From assembly GCA_963807735.1 (NCBI GenBank), contig CAWEDI010000018.1:62001-126000 (forward strand): a stretch of 64,000 nt of DNA, read 5' to 3'. The translations under genes were made by a program, and so were the position numbers. This stretch comes from Roseiarcus sp963807735 (GTDB lineage Bacteria > Pseudomonadota > Alphaproteobacteria > Rhizobiales > Beijerinckiaceae). Below, piece by piece: positions 17,121-26,345 of the stretch (the stretch's first letter is position 1; the number at the start of each line of letters is the position of its first letter). Below the pieces are notes generated by a model that saw only the letters and a list, made by a program, of their open reading frames with translations, had not been told where the DNA came from and did not search any database.

Positions 17121-18965
17121 ATGCTGCATGTCAACGATCTGACCTACCGCATCGGCGAGCGCGTGCTGATCGACCACGCGACGGTTGCGATTCCGACCGG
17201 GGCGCGCGTCGGACTTGTCGGGCGCAACGGCGCCGGCAAGACGACGTTGTTTCGCTTGGCGCGGGGCGAGCTTTCGCCGGAGTCGGGGACGATCACGACG
17301 TCAAAGGACGATCGCATCGGCTCGGTCGAGCAGGAGGCGCCGGGGGGCGCGCAGACGCTGATCGACTTCGTGCTCGACGCCAACGTCGAACGGCGAGCTT
17401 TGCTCGCTGAGGCCGAGACCGCCGAAGATCCCCACCGCATCGCTGAGATCCAGACCCGGCTCGCCGACATCGACGCGCACGCCGCCCCGGCGCGCGCGGC
17501 GCGCATCCTGGCCGGGCTTGGCTTTGACGAAACGGCGCAACGGCGGGCGCTGTCGGAGTTTTCCGGCGGCTGGCGGATGCGCGTGGCGCTCGCGGCGGTG
17601 CTGTTCGCCGAACCCGACTTGCTACTGCTCGACGAGCCGACCAACTATCTCGACCTCGAAGGGGCGATGTGGCTCGTCGACTACCTCGAAACCTATCCGG
17701 CGACCGTCATCGTCATCAGCCACGACCGCGACCTGCTCGACGACGTCGCCAACCACATCCTGCACCTCGATCGCGGCAAGCTGACGCTGTGGAGCGGCGG
17801 CTATTCCAGCTTCGAGCGCCAGCGCGCCGAGATGATGGTTCTGCAAGGCAAGGCGGCCAAGAAGCAAGAAGAGCGGCGGCAGCACTTGCAGTCGTTCGTC
17901 GACCGCTTCCGCGCCAGCGCGACCAAGGCGCGGCAGGCGCAGTCGCGCCTCAAGATGCTCGCGAGGATGGCGCCGGTGGCGGTCACGGTCGACGATTCGA
18001 CGCTGCCGTTCGCCTGGCCGCCGGTCGCCAAGGCGCTGGCCTCGCCGCTGGTGGCGCTCGAAGGCGCGACGGTGGGCTACGACGGTCGCGCCGTGCTGTC
18101 GCGCCTCAGCCTGACGCTGCAAGCCGACGACCGGATCGGCCTGATCGGCCCCAACGGCAACGGCAAGTCGACCTTCGCCAAACTGATGGGCGGACGACTA
18201 GACCTGATGTCCGGCAAGATGATCCGGGCGGCGAAGCTGGAGACCGGGTTCTTCGCCCAGCACCAGGTCGACGAACTCGAACCGGGCGGCAGCGCCTACA
18301 CCCACGTCGCGGCGAAGATGCGCGGCGAGGCGGAATCGAAGATCCGCGGCCGCGTCGCCCGTATCGGGTTTTCCTCAGGCCGCGCCGATACGCCGGTCGC
18401 GCAGTTCTCCGGCGGCGAAAAGGCCCGGCTACTGATGGGACTGGCGACGTTCGAGGGCCCGCAATTGCTGATCCTCGACGAGCCGACCAACCACCTCGAC
18501 ATCGATAGCCGGGCCGAACTGGTCGAGGCGATCAACGACTACGAAGGCGCCTGCATCCTGATCTCGCACGATCGGCGGTTGCTGGAAGCCTGCGCCGACC
18601 GGCTTTGGCTGGTCGCCGGCGGCCAGGTGCGCGCCTACGACGGCGATCTCGACGATTACGCCCGGCTCGTGCTTGGCGAGTCCGCGGGCGGCAAGCCGGC
18701 GGCGCGGCCGGCGAAAGTTACCGTTGCCCCGCGGCGACAAGAACTTTCGCTCGACCGACAAATCGCCGCCGCCGAACAAAAGATGCAACGCTTTCAGGAC
18801 CTTTTAATCCGAGTCGACGCAGCGCTGGCGGCGGCGGCGGTCAATGGCGGCGCCTCGGCGCAGGCGCTTGATCTTGCCGCCAAGCGTAAGGAACTTGAGC
18901 TCGCACTGGTTGCCGCCGAGGAGACCTGGCTCGAACTGTCGGCCAAGTCCGAAGCGATGAACTGA
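17121..18965 (+). CDS. ABC-F family ATPase (Uup/YheS-like)
   Basis: 614 aa soluble protein with two ABC domains and no transmembrane helices, typical of ribosome-associated ABC-F factors that act on translation. Domain 1: Walker A GRNGAGKTTL, signature LSEFSGGWRMR, Walker B LLLLDEPTNYLD. The linker is Lys/Arg/Gln-rich (KAAKKQEERRQHLQSFVDRF). Domain 2: GPNGNGKSTF, FSGGEKARLLMG, LLILDEPTNHLD. The C-terminus ends in a coiled coil (RQIAAAEQKMQRFQDLL), the Uup/YheS arrangement. The start ATG 17121 gives MLHVNDLTYRIGERVL; a longer open frame upstream is not conserved. Confidence 0.92.
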   Translation: MLHVNDLTYRIGERVLIDHATVAIPTGARVGLVGRNGAGKTTLFRLARGELSPESGTITTSKDDRIGSVEQEAPGGAQTLIDFVLDANVERRALLAEAETAEDPHRIAEIQTRLADIDAHAAPARAARILAGLGFDETAQRRALSEFSGGWRMRVALAAVLFAEPDLLLLDEPTNYLDLEGAMWLVDYLETYPATVIVISHDRDLLDDVANHILHLDRGKLTLWSGGYSSFERQRAEMMVLQGKAAKKQEERRQHLQSFVDRFRASATKARQAQSRLKMLARMAPVAVTVDDSTLPFAWPPVAKALASPLVALEGATVGYDGRAVLSRLSLTLQADDRIGLIGPNGNGKSTFAKLMGGRLDLMSGKMIRAAKLETGFFAQHQVDELEPGGSAYTHVAAKMRGEAESKIRGRVARIGFSSGRADTPVAQFSGGEKARLLMGLATFEGPQLLILDEPTNHLDIDSRAELVEAINDYEGACILISHDRRLLEACADRLWLVAGGQVRAYDGDLDDYARLVLGESAGGKPAARPAKVTVAPRRQELSLDRQIAAAEQKMQRFQDLLIRVDAALAAAAVNGGASAQALDLAAKRKELELALVAAEETWLELSAKSEAMN

Positions 18966-19111
18966 CGAGCACCCAATATTGGGGCGCATAGCGGGTTGCC
19001 AGTTCCTCGCTGACACAGTTGTGATAATTTTTTGCGAATCACTTCTGTTCCCTATTGCGAATTAACGACAATCGTATAAGTACTATTATGACATCCATTT
19101 GGGGGAAAGTC

Positions 19112-19534
19112 ATGACGACCAGTGATTCGCCGTCCAACGACTATGTCGCTTTAGCGGCTGAGGTTGTATCGGCGTTCGTGGGCCATAACTCGCTGCCGGT
19201 TTCGGAACTGCCGGGTCTGATAACTTCCGTTCACGCAGCGTTGGTTAAGATTTCGAGCGGCTCGGCTGCACCGGCGGCCTCGGAGCCCGAAGTTTTGACC
19301 CCGGCTGTACCGGTGCGTAAGTCGATCACCCCGGACTATCTTGTCTGTCTCGATGACGGCCGCAAGTTCAAGTCGCTGAAACGGCATCTCGCCTCGCTCG
19401 GCATGACGCCGGACCAGTATCGCACGAAGTGGAGCCTTCCGGCCGATTATCCGATGGTCGCTTCGAACTACGCCGCGACGCGCTCGGCGCTCGCCAAGAA
19501 GATCGGCCTCGGCCAGAACCGCAAACGCGGCTGA
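19112..19534 (+). CDS. mucR: MucR/Ros family transcriptional regulator
   Basis: 140 aa. The C-terminal domain has the prokaryotic zinc-finger region: TPDYLVCLDDGRKFKSLKRH, then LASLGMTPDQYRTKWSLPADYPMVA, and a basic tail. The N-terminus (VALAAEVVSAFVGHNSLPVSELPGLI) is the MucR oligomerisation region. In Rhizobiales MucR/Ros proteins silence exopolysaccharide, motility and cell-cycle genes by binding AT-rich DNA. ATG 19112 follows GGGGGAA. Its promoter region (about 19020-19090) is unusually AT-rich for this window, a feature expected at an autoregulated MucR target. The next gene is the giant OmpA protein. Confidence 0.92.
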   Translation: MTTSDSPSNDYVALAAEVVSAFVGHNSLPVSELPGLITSVHAALVKISSGSAAPAASEPEVLTPAVPVRKSITPDYLVCLDDGRKFKSLKRHLASLGMTPDQYRTKWSLPADYPMVASNYAATRSALAKKIGLGQNRKRG

Positions 19535-19558
19535 GTCTCGAACGTCAGGATTAGATAA

Positions 19559-19576
19559 GGCGCGGTTCGCCGCGCC
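19559..19576 (+). terminator. UUCG-tetraloop hairpin after mucR
   Basis: GGCGCGG TTCG CCGCGCC: a perfect 7-bp stem closed by a UUCG tetraloop, 24 nt after the mucR stop. No T-run follows, so it may stabilise the 3' end rather than terminate on its own. Confidence 0.55.
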
Positions 19577-19811
19577 GGCGTCAATTCGCCGCGGCGCGGG
19601 GTCGTCGCGAATTCCCGCCGATCGGAGGGGATGCTCCCCGAAAAATCGTCATCTTCGTCGATTAGCGTCTAAATCGGCGCTGCGGGTTCGGCCGAAACCC
19701 GGGCGCGAAAGCGCGGGGCGGCGCGCTCGCCTTGACACTGCCACGCCGTTGAAGTTGCTTCGGCCGAATGACGGTGGCGCGGCGTCGCTCGATTCCTTCG
19801 GGGGGAGACAT

Positions 19812-22800
19812 ATGTCCTATCAACCCAACAGATGGGCGATCGGTCTCGTTCCGGTGGCGGTGCTGTGGGTGCTCGGAACTACGGGCGCGCTGCAGGACGT
19901 CGAGCATACACTGTCGCGCGACGTCGACAGCGCAGTCGGCGGCGACATCGACGGCGCGCGGACGAAGACGTTCGGCCGTGACGTCAGGCTGCGCGGCTAC
20001 GCCTTTACCCACACCAGCCTGACCAACTCGATCGACCAGGCGTATTCGGTGTCGGGCGTGCGTTCGGTCGATTCGAGCGGGGTCGGCGTGATCCCCGCGG
20101 TTTCGCCCTATGTCTGGTGGATCGTCCGCGACGGCGATCGGGTGACCACCTCCGGCGACGTGCCCGACCCGAAGGTGAGAACCGCCATCGCCGCCGCGGC
20201 GAAATCGATCGGGACCGCCGACGTGCTCGACCGCTCCACCTACGGGCGCGGCGCGGCGGAGGCGCTGCCCGCCGCCGCGGAGTTTGCGGCGCGCGTGCTG
20301 GCGAACTTCCGCCGCGGCTCCGCCGTGTTCACCGACGGCGCCCTGGAGGTGAACGGCTTGGCCGCCGACGCCGCCGGCTACGACAAGGCGCTGGCCCTGC
20401 TGAAGGCGCCGCCGGACGGCGTCAAGCTCGCGACGGTCGACGTCACGCCGCCGATCGCCTCGCCATTCGCCTTTTCCGCTGTGACGAGCCAGGGCGCGCT
20501 GTCGCTCGCCGGCGGCGCCGTTTCGGAGAAGCAGAAGGCCGCGCTGCTCGCGCTGGCGGCGAAGCTGTTCCCGGGCGCCAAGATCGACGACAAGCTTGCG
20601 CTGCAAAGCGGCGCGCCGGGCGGCGAGAGCGCGGCGCAGGAATGGGCGCTCAATGCGCTGGCGAAGTTGCAGAGCGGCAAGGCGACGCTCAGCGACGAGG
20701 CGATCACGCTGAGCGGCAAGGCGCGCGAGCCCGGCGACATCGAGGCGGTGGCGGCGCTCGCCGCGCGTGCGCCGGCGGGATTCGCCGTGAAATCCGACGA
20801 CATCGCGCCGGCGACGGTCAAGACCTACTCGTTCGCTGTGATGCGCGACGCCGACGGGCTGCACTTCACCGGCTTCACGCCGGACGCCGCCGCGCACAAG
20901 ATGCTCGAAGCGGCGGCGAAGGCGTCCGGCGGGGCAGTCGAGGACCACACCCAAATCGCCGCCGGGCTCGGCAAGGCGATCGACTTCAAGGCGCTGCTGA
21001 AATTCGCGATGACCGAGCTTACCGGGCTCGAACAGGGCAAGGTCAAGCTCGTCGGCGACAAATTAAGCGTGCAGGGTCGCACGTTGGATTGGCAGGTCGG
21101 CCAGCAGGCCGAAAACCGGCTCAAAACGCCGCCCGCCGGGCTGACGGTCGCCGATGCGGCCATCGAGCGTCCGCCGACTCCCGATGAGTTGGCGGCGGCG
21201 CGGGCGGAGAAGCTCAAGAAGATCGCGGCGGCGCGCAAGGCGGAAGAGGAGCAACAAGCCGAAGTCGCTCGTCAGGCGGAAGCGGAGCGCAAGGCGCAGG
21301 AGGCCGCCAAGGCCGAGGAGGCGCGCAAGGCGCAGGAGGCCGCCAAGGCCGAGGAAGACCGCAAGGCGGCCGAGGCCGCGCGCAAGGTCGAGGAGGCGCG
21401 CAAGGCCGAGGAGGACCGCAAGGCCAAGGAGGCGCAGTTCGTCGAGCAAGCGCAATCCGTCGCCGCGGCGGCGAGCGCCACCGAAGCCGCGCGCAAGGCG
21501 GTCGAGCAGGCGGCCGAGACCATCAAGGCGACGGAAGCACGGATCGCCGAGCTCGCACAGAAAGCGGCCGCCTCCGCGCAAGCCGCCGAGGCGGCGAGCA
21601 AATCCACGGCGGACGTCGCCCGCGGCTTCGTCGACGCGGAGACCGCGCGCCAGACCGACGCCGCGCAAAAGACCGACGCCGCCGTGAAGGCCGTCGCGGC
21701 GGCCGGCGTCGCGGCGCTGGCGGCGATCGAGCAAAACGTCAGCAAGGCCGAGCAAGCGGCGAGCGCCGCGGGCGAGGCCGCCAAGTCGGCCGACGAGACG
21801 GGCAAGAAGGCGTCGGCGGACGTCGCCGCGCAGGCGAAAACCGCCCTCGACGCCGGTCAGGCGCGCAGCGACGAAGTCGCCAAGAGCGCCGAGGCGGTGC
21901 AGAAAGCGGCGCAGGACGCGCTGGCTGAGATCGCCGCCGAGGTCGCCAAGGTCCAGGACGTCGCCAATAGTGCGCAACAGGCCCGCGACGCCGCGGACAA
22001 GGCGCGCAAGGACGACGAGGCCCGCCTCGCCGACCTTTTGCAGCAGGCCGATGCGGCCACCAAGGCGGCGGCCACCGTGGTCGCCGACGCCAAGGCCGCG
22101 GACGACGCGCGCAAGGCGGACGCCGCGCAAATCGCCGATCAGACGAGTCAGGCCGGCGATTCCGCCCGGACGGCGGCGCAGAGCGCAGCGGCCGCGGCGG
22201 AAGCCGCCAAGCAGGCCGGCGACGCCGCCAAGACGGCCGCGGACGCCCGCCAAGCCGTAGCCGACCAGGTCGCGCAGGACGCCGACAAGCGCGCCGCCGA
22301 GAGCAAGGCCGCCGATGACGCGCGCCAGGCGCAGGCCGTGACGATCGCCGATCAGGCGCTGAAGGCCGACGAGGCGGCGAAGGCCGCCGAGCAGAGCGCC
22401 GAGCAGGCCGCTGCGGCCGCCAAGGCCGTGCTGACGCCGGCCGCCACGCCGGCGCCGCTCAAGGCGCCCGACGCGGCCCCCGTCGTCGACATTGTCCAAC
22501 TCGCCGCCATCGCGAGCAAGGCCGAGGAGGCGGCGAAGGCCGCGGCCGAGAGCGCCAAGCAGGCGAGCGACGCAGCTAAGGCCGCGCAGGACGCGACTGC
22601 CGCCAAGACGCCGGAGCCGCTGAAGGCGCCGGAACCCACGCCATCCGTCGATGTCAGCCAGATCGCCGACGCCGCGAGCAAGGCCGAGGACGCGGCGAAA
22701 GCGGCCGCGCAGAGCGCGACGCAAGCGGCCGACGCGGCCAAGGCCGCCGACGAGGCGCGTCAGGCCGCGGTGGCCGCCAAACCGGACGCCGAGGCCGGAG

Positions 22801-25340
22801 GAGAGCAGGGCGCCGACGCGGCGAGCAAGGCCGAGGACGCGGCAAAGGCCGCCGCGCAAAGCGCGACGCAAGCCGCCGACGCCGCCAAGACGGCCGACGA
22901 GGCGCGTCAGGCCGCGGTGGCGGCGAGCGCCGCCAAGCCGGACGCCGGGGCGGGCGGACAGCAGGTCGCCGACGCGGCGAGCAAGGCCGAGGACGCAGCG
23001 AAGGCCGCCGCGCAGAGCGCTTCGCAAGCCGCCGACGCCGCCAAGGCGGCCGACGAGGCCGGCAAGGCGGAGGCGGCGAGCATCGCGGAGCAAGCGCGCC
23101 TCGTCGAGGAGGCCGCGAAGGCCGCCGAGCAGGCGCGTCAAACCGCGGCGCAGGACGCCGACAAGCGCGCCGAGGCGGAGAAGGCCGACGCCGCCGCACT
23201 CGCCGATCAGGCGAGCAAGGCCGCTGACGCCGCCAAGGCGGCGGAGCAGAGCGCCACCGCCGCCGACCAGGCCGCCAAGGCGGTCGCCGACGCCGAGAAG
23301 GCCGCCGACGACGCCAGGCAGGCGGAGGCCAACGCTCGGGCGGAGGATGAGCAGAAGCGCGCCGCAGCGGCGCAAGCGATGGAGGACGCGCGCAAGTCCG
23401 ATCTCGCCACGTTGAACGATCAGACCGGCCGGGCGGAGGCCGCCGCCAAGGCGGCGGCGCAGAGCGCAGCCTCGGCGCAGCAGACGGTCGTCGGCGCCGG
23501 CACGGCCGCCGCCGCCGTGCTCGCCGATCAGGTCGCCAAGGCCGAGGCCGCGGCGAAGACAGCAGCGCAGAGCGCCGCTTCGGCGCAGCAGACTGTGCAG
23601 GCGGCCGCCGACGCCGCCAAGGCGGCGGACGACGCGCGGAAGGCCGACGCCGCCGCTCTCGCCGATCAGGCCGGCAAGGCGCAGGACGCCGCTAAGTCCG
23701 CCGAGCAGAGCGCGACGTCGGCGCAGGAGGCGGCGAAGGCGGTCGCCGACGCGGCCAAAGCGGTGGAGGACGCGCGCAACAGCGCCGCGGCCGCGCTCGC
23801 CGACCAGGCGAACAAGGCGCAAGACGCCGCCAAGTCCGCCGAACAGAGCGCCGGCTCGGCGCAGGAGGCGGCGAAGATGGTCGCCGACGCCGCCAAGGCG
23901 GCGGAGGATACGCGCAAGGGCGACGCCGCCACGTTCGCCGATCAGGCCAACAAGGCGCAGGACGCCGCCAAGTCCGCCGAGCAGAGCGCCGGCGCGGCGC
24001 AGGAGGCGGCGAAGGCGGTCGCCGACGCCGCCAAGGCGGTCGACGACGCGCGCAAGGGTGATGCGGCGGCGCTCGCCGAACAAGCCAACAAGGCGCAGGA
24101 CGCCGCGAAGTCGGCGGAGCAGAGCGCGGGCGCGGCGCAGCAGGCGGCGAAAGCGATCACCGACGCGGCCAAGGCGGCGGAGGACGCGCGCAAGGGCGAC
24201 GCGGCGGCTCTCGCCGATCAGGCGAGCAAAGCGCAGGACGCCGCCAAGGCGGCGGAACAGAGCGCGGCGTCGGCGGAACAGGCGGCCAAGTCGGTCGCCG
24301 ACGCCGCCAAAGCGGCGGAGGACGCGCGCAAGGGCGACGCGGCGGCTCTCGCCGATCAGGCGAGCAAAGCGCAGGACGCCGCCAAGGCGGCGGAACAGAG
24401 CGCGGCGTCGGCGGAACAGGCGGCCAAGTCGGTCGCCGACGCCGCCAAAGCGGCGGAGGACGCGCGCAAGGGCGACGCGGCGGCGCTCGCCGATCAGGCG
24501 AGCAAAGCCCAGGACGCCGCCAAGGCGGCGGAACAGAGCGCAGCGTCGGCGGAACAGGCGGCCAAGTCGGTCGCCGACGCCGCCAAAGCGGCCGAGGACG
24601 CGCGCAAGGGCGACGCCGCGGCGCTCGCTGAACAGGCGGCCAAGGCGGAGGAGGCGGCCAAGGCGGCCGCGCTCAGCGTCGCAGCGGCCGGCGAGGCGGC
24701 AAAAACCGCGCAGGACGCGAGCAAGACAAGCGCGAGCGAAGTCGCGGATCAGACGCAAAAAGCGGTCGCCGCCGCCAAGGCCGCCGAGCAAAGCGCCGCC
24801 GCGGCCGCCGACGCCGCCAAGTCGGCCGGCGATGCAGAGAAGGCCGAGGAGGATCGCCTCGCCGCCGCGCGCAAGGCCGACGAGGACGCCAAAGCCGCCG
24901 AGGACAAGCGCAAGGCCGACGAGGCGGCGAACGCGCCGCCGACGATGGCCGACATCAACGCAGACACCAAGCTCGAGCCGCCGCGCTGCGACAAGTACAT
25001 GGTCTATCTGCTCAACAATACGAGCGTGCAATTCGCGCTCGGCCGGTCGACGGTCGCGGCGGCTTCGTCGGACCTGATCGCCAAGCTCGCGCATGTTGCG
25101 CAGCGTTGCCCGGACTCGCATCTTGAGGTCACCGGCTACACCGACAACCTCGGCGACCCCGGGGCTAACCGGCGCTTGTCCAAGGCGCGCGCCGACGCGG
25201 TGGCGGCGGCGCTGACGCGCGACGGGGTGGCGGCCAACCGCCTGACCTCGGTCGGGCGCGGCGCCGATGGCCCGATCGCCTCCAACGACACCGAAGACGG
25301 GCGGGCGAAGAACCGCCGCATCGAAATTCACGTGAAGTGA
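19812..25340 (+). CDS. Giant envelope protein: TM anchor, BON-like modules, coiled coil, OmpA domain
   Basis: 1842 aa from ATG 19812 (GGGGGAG upstream). One N-terminal hydrophobic helix at residues 9-25 (AIGLVPVAVLWVLGTTGAL) lacks a clear cleavage site and probably anchors the protein in the inner membrane. Residues about 95-460 hold three BON-like modules beginning SPYVWWIVRDGDRV, SPFAFSAVTSQGAL and KTYSFAVMRDADGL. Residues about 466-1706 are an Ala/Lys/Asp/Glu/Gln-rich TolA-like coiled coil. Its last third consists of 46-residue repeats. Residues about 1720-1842 are an OmpA-type peptidoglycan-binding domain (LEVTGYTDNLGD, then NRRLSKARADAV; RAKNRRIEIHV). Shorter BON-plus-OmpA proteins occur in Rhizobiales; the repeat expansion makes this one exceptionally long. 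It probably links membrane and cell wall. A three-helix membrane protein follows 22 nt later. Confidence 0.88.
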   Translation: MSYQPNRWAIGLVPVAVLWVLGTTGALQDVEHTLSRDVDSAVGGDIDGARTKTFGRDVRLRGYAFTHTSLTNSIDQAYSVSGVRSVDSSGVGVIPAVSPYVWWIVRDGDRVTTSGDVPDPKVRTAIAAAAKSIGTADVLDRSTYGRGAAEALPAAAEFAARVLANFRRGSAVFTDGALEVNGLAADAAGYDKALALLKAPPDGVKLATVDVTPPIASPFAFSAVTSQGALSLAGGAVSEKQKAALLALAAKLFPGAKIDDKLALQSGAPGGESAAQEWALNALAKLQSGKATLSDEAITLSGKAREPGDIEAVAALAARAPAGFAVKSDDIAPATVKTYSFAVMRDADGLHFTGFTPDAAAHKMLEAAAKASGGAVEDHTQIAAGLGKAIDFKALLKFAMTELTGLEQGKVKLVGDKLSVQGRTLDWQVGQQAENRLKTPPAGLTVADAAIERPPTPDELAAARAEKLKKIAAARKAEEEQQAEVARQAEAERKAQEAAKAEEARKAQEAAKAEEDRKAAEAARKVEEARKAEEDRKAKEAQFVEQAQSVAAAASATEAARKAVEQAAETIKATEARIAELAQKAAASAQAAEAASKSTADVARGFVDAETARQTDAAQKTDAAVKAVAAAGVAALAAIEQNVSKAEQAASAAGEAAKSADETGKKASADVAAQAKTALDAGQARSDEVAKSAEAVQKAAQDALAEIAAEVAKVQDVANSAQQARDAADKARKDDEARLADLLQQADAATKAAATVVADAKAADDARKADAAQIADQTSQAGDSARTAAQSAAAAAEAAKQAGDAAKTAADARQAVADQVAQDADKRAAESKAADDARQAQAVTIADQALKADEAAKAAEQSAEQAAAAAKAVLTPAATPAPLKAPDAAPVVDIVQLAAIASKAEEAAKAAAESAKQASDAAKAAQDATAAKTPEPLKAPEPTPSVDVSQIADAASKAEDAAKAAAQSATQAADAAKAADEARQAAVAAKPDAEAGGEQGADAASKAEDAAKAAAQSATQAADAAKTADEARQAAVAASAAKPDAGAGGQQVADAASKAEDAAKAAAQSASQAADAAKAADEAGKAEAASIAEQARLVEEAAKAAEQARQTAAQDADKRAEAEKADAAALADQASKAADAAKAAEQSATAADQAAKAVADAEKAADDARQAEANARAEDEQKRAAAAQAMEDARKSDLATLNDQTGRAEAAAKAAAQSAASAQQTVVGAGTAAAAVLADQVAKAEAAAKTAAQSAASAQQTVQAAADAAKAADDARKADAAALADQAGKAQDAAKSAEQSATSAQEAAKAVADAAKAVEDARNSAAAALADQANKAQDAAKSAEQSAGSAQEAAKMVADAAKAAEDTRKGDAATFADQANKAQDAAKSAEQSAGAAQEAAKAVADAAKAVDDARKGDAAALAEQANKAQDAAKSAEQSAGAAQQAAKAITDAAKAAEDARKGDAAALADQASKAQDAAKAAEQSAASAEQAAKSVADAAKAAEDARKGDAAALADQASKAQDAAKAAEQSAASAEQAAKSVADAAKAAEDARKGDAAALADQASKAQDAAKAAEQSAASAEQAAKSVADAAKAAEDARKGDAAALAEQAAKAEEAAKAAALSVAAAGEAAKTAQDASKTSASEVADQTQKAVAAAKAAEQSAAAAADAAKSAGDAEKAEEDRLAAARKADEDAKAAEDKRKADEAANAPPTMADINADTKLEPPRCDKYMVYLLNNTSVQFALGRSTVAAASSDLIAKLAHVAQRCPDSHLEVTGYTDNLGDPGANRRLSKARADAVAAALTRDGVAANRLTSVGRGADGPIASNDTEDGRAKNRRIEIHVK
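23631..24734 (+). repeat. Eight tandem 138-bp (46-codon) repeats inside the OmpA gene
   Basis: The marker GACGCGCGCA (or a one- or two-base variant) recurs at 23631, 23769, 23907, 24045, 24183, 24321, 24459 and 24597, an exact 138-bp period. The encoded unit reads EDARKGDAAALADQASKAQD then AAKAAEQSAASAEQAAKSVA. Units starting at 24183, 24321 and 24459 are almost identical at the DNA level, including synonymous positions, so the newest copies are recent duplications. 46 residues equals five heptads plus one hendecad, compatible with a continuous coiled coil. Confidence 0.9.
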
Positions 25341-25362
25341 CGCGCGGCGGAGATCCCCGACG

Positions 25363-25647
25363 ATGTTTTATGACATAGCTTTTCTCTGGATCTGGCTGCT
25401 GCTGACGCTCATCGTCGGCGGCGCCGTGGGTTGGCGCAGCGAGGCCCCCGAGCCGCAAGGCCCGTGGTTCCACGGCTGGTTTCAGATCGCGTTGATCGTG
25501 CTGATCGTCGCCCTGTTGGCGTCGATCCTGCACATTTTGCCGGGGCGGCTCGGCTTCTGGATCGAGACGGCGGTGCTGTTCTTCGTCGCCTATCTGCTCG
25601 GCTGCCTCGCCGGCGGCGCGTTCAAGCGATTGCGCGCCTTGGCCTGA
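25363..25647 (+). CDS. Small three-helix membrane protein next to the OmpA gene
   Basis: 94 aa. Hydrophobic segments: IAFLWIWLLLTLIVGGAVGW, IALIVLIVALLASILHIL and IETAVLFFVAYLLGCLAGG, ending in a basic tail KRLRALA. The gene begins 22 nt after the OmpA-protein stop on the same strand, so the two are probably co-transcribed. The pairing suggests it helps anchor or localise the long envelope protein. No named family recognised. Confidence 0.75.
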   Translation: MFYDIAFLWIWLLLTLIVGGAVGWRSEAPEPQGPWFHGWFQIALIVLIVALLASILHILPGRLGFWIETAVLFFVAYLLGCLAGGAFKRLRALA

Positions 25648-25654
25648 GCGCCGC

Positions 25655-26056
25655 TCAGGCGGCTTTTTCCGTCTTGGCGGTTTTTGTGAAGCGGCCGAGC
25701 GCGCTCGTCAGATAGCTCGCCACCGATTTGGCGCGCTCGACGTTGGCCCGGGCGCGCGCGCTGAGATAGTCGATGTGGATTTGCGCGGCGTCGGCCAGCG
25801 TGGCGGCCTGGGCGATGTTCTCGAACGCGTCGATGGTGGCGCGTGTGTCCTCGAAGGCTGCCGACTGCGCCGCCCGGCTGATCCGGGCCATTTCCGAGAC
25901 CGCTTCGGCCGCCAGGGTTTCCGCTTTCGACGTGGCTTTCCCCGTCAACCGTTCGGCGTCCTTCGCAAACTTGCGCGCCGCGTCGGCCGCGTCGGATGCG
26001 AACGCGCGCGCCTCGTCGGAAGGTTTCGTTGCTCCAGTATCGGCGGTGTCGCTCAT
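25655..26056 (-). CDS. Phasin family protein
   Basis: 133 aa, helical and Ala-rich. The C-terminal half fits the phasin_2 pattern: RATIDAFENIAQAATLADAA, QIHIDYLSARARANVERAKS, VASYLTSALGRFTK. Phasins coat polyhydroxyalkanoate granules or act as membrane-associated amphipathic proteins. ATG 26056 has GGAGG 5 nt upstream and is preferred over a start 4 codons earlier. It converges with the small membrane-protein gene. Confidence 0.8.
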   Translation of the reverse strand: MSDTADTGATKPSDEARAFASDAADAARKFAKDAERLTGKATSKAETLAAEAVSEMARISRAAQSAAFEDTRATIDAFENIAQAATLADAAQIHIDYLSARARANVERAKSVASYLTSALGRFTKTAKTEKAA

Positions 26057-26180
26057 GCACGCCTCCACAAGTTGTGCGCCAACACTATAGCAAAACTCAG
26101 CCAGGGCGAATCAGCGAGGGAGACTGCTTGGCAAACGCCGGCCACGATTGATAGAGCCTACTCCGATCAAACGGAAACGG

Positions 26181-26288
26181 CGTCATCGCGAGCGGAGCGA
26201 AGCGACCCAGCGGCGCCGCTGACGCTGACCGATCCTGATGACCGACGATCTCGGAACGCTGGATGGCTTCGCTTCGCTCGCCATGACC
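26181..26288. repeat. Dispersed ~107-bp palindromic repeat
   Basis: Ends CGTCATCGCGAGCGGAGCGA and CTTCGCTTCGCTCGCCATGA are inverted copies of each other; total length 108 bp. Same family as the elements at 33967, 53104, 57813 and 61729. It lies between convergently and divergently placed genes and contains no coding sequence. Confidence 0.8.
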
Positions 26289-26345
26289 GTGTCGCGATTG
26301 AAAGCGATCGAAAGCGCCCCGTCGCGACTATCAAATCGCCGCCTC

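Noticed and set aside
23631..24734. Possible CRISPR or minisatellite array
   Set aside because: The repeats are contiguous 138-bp coding units without unique spacers and keep one open frame, so this is a protein repeat.
21063..25331. Uninterrupted 1422-codon minus-strand frame opposite the OmpA gene
   Set aside because: It arises from the GC-rich, Ala/Lys/Asp-rich repetitive coding of the plus strand. The product is Arg/Gly/Leu-rich low complexity with no domain, while the plus strand carries clear OmpA and BON-like motifs.
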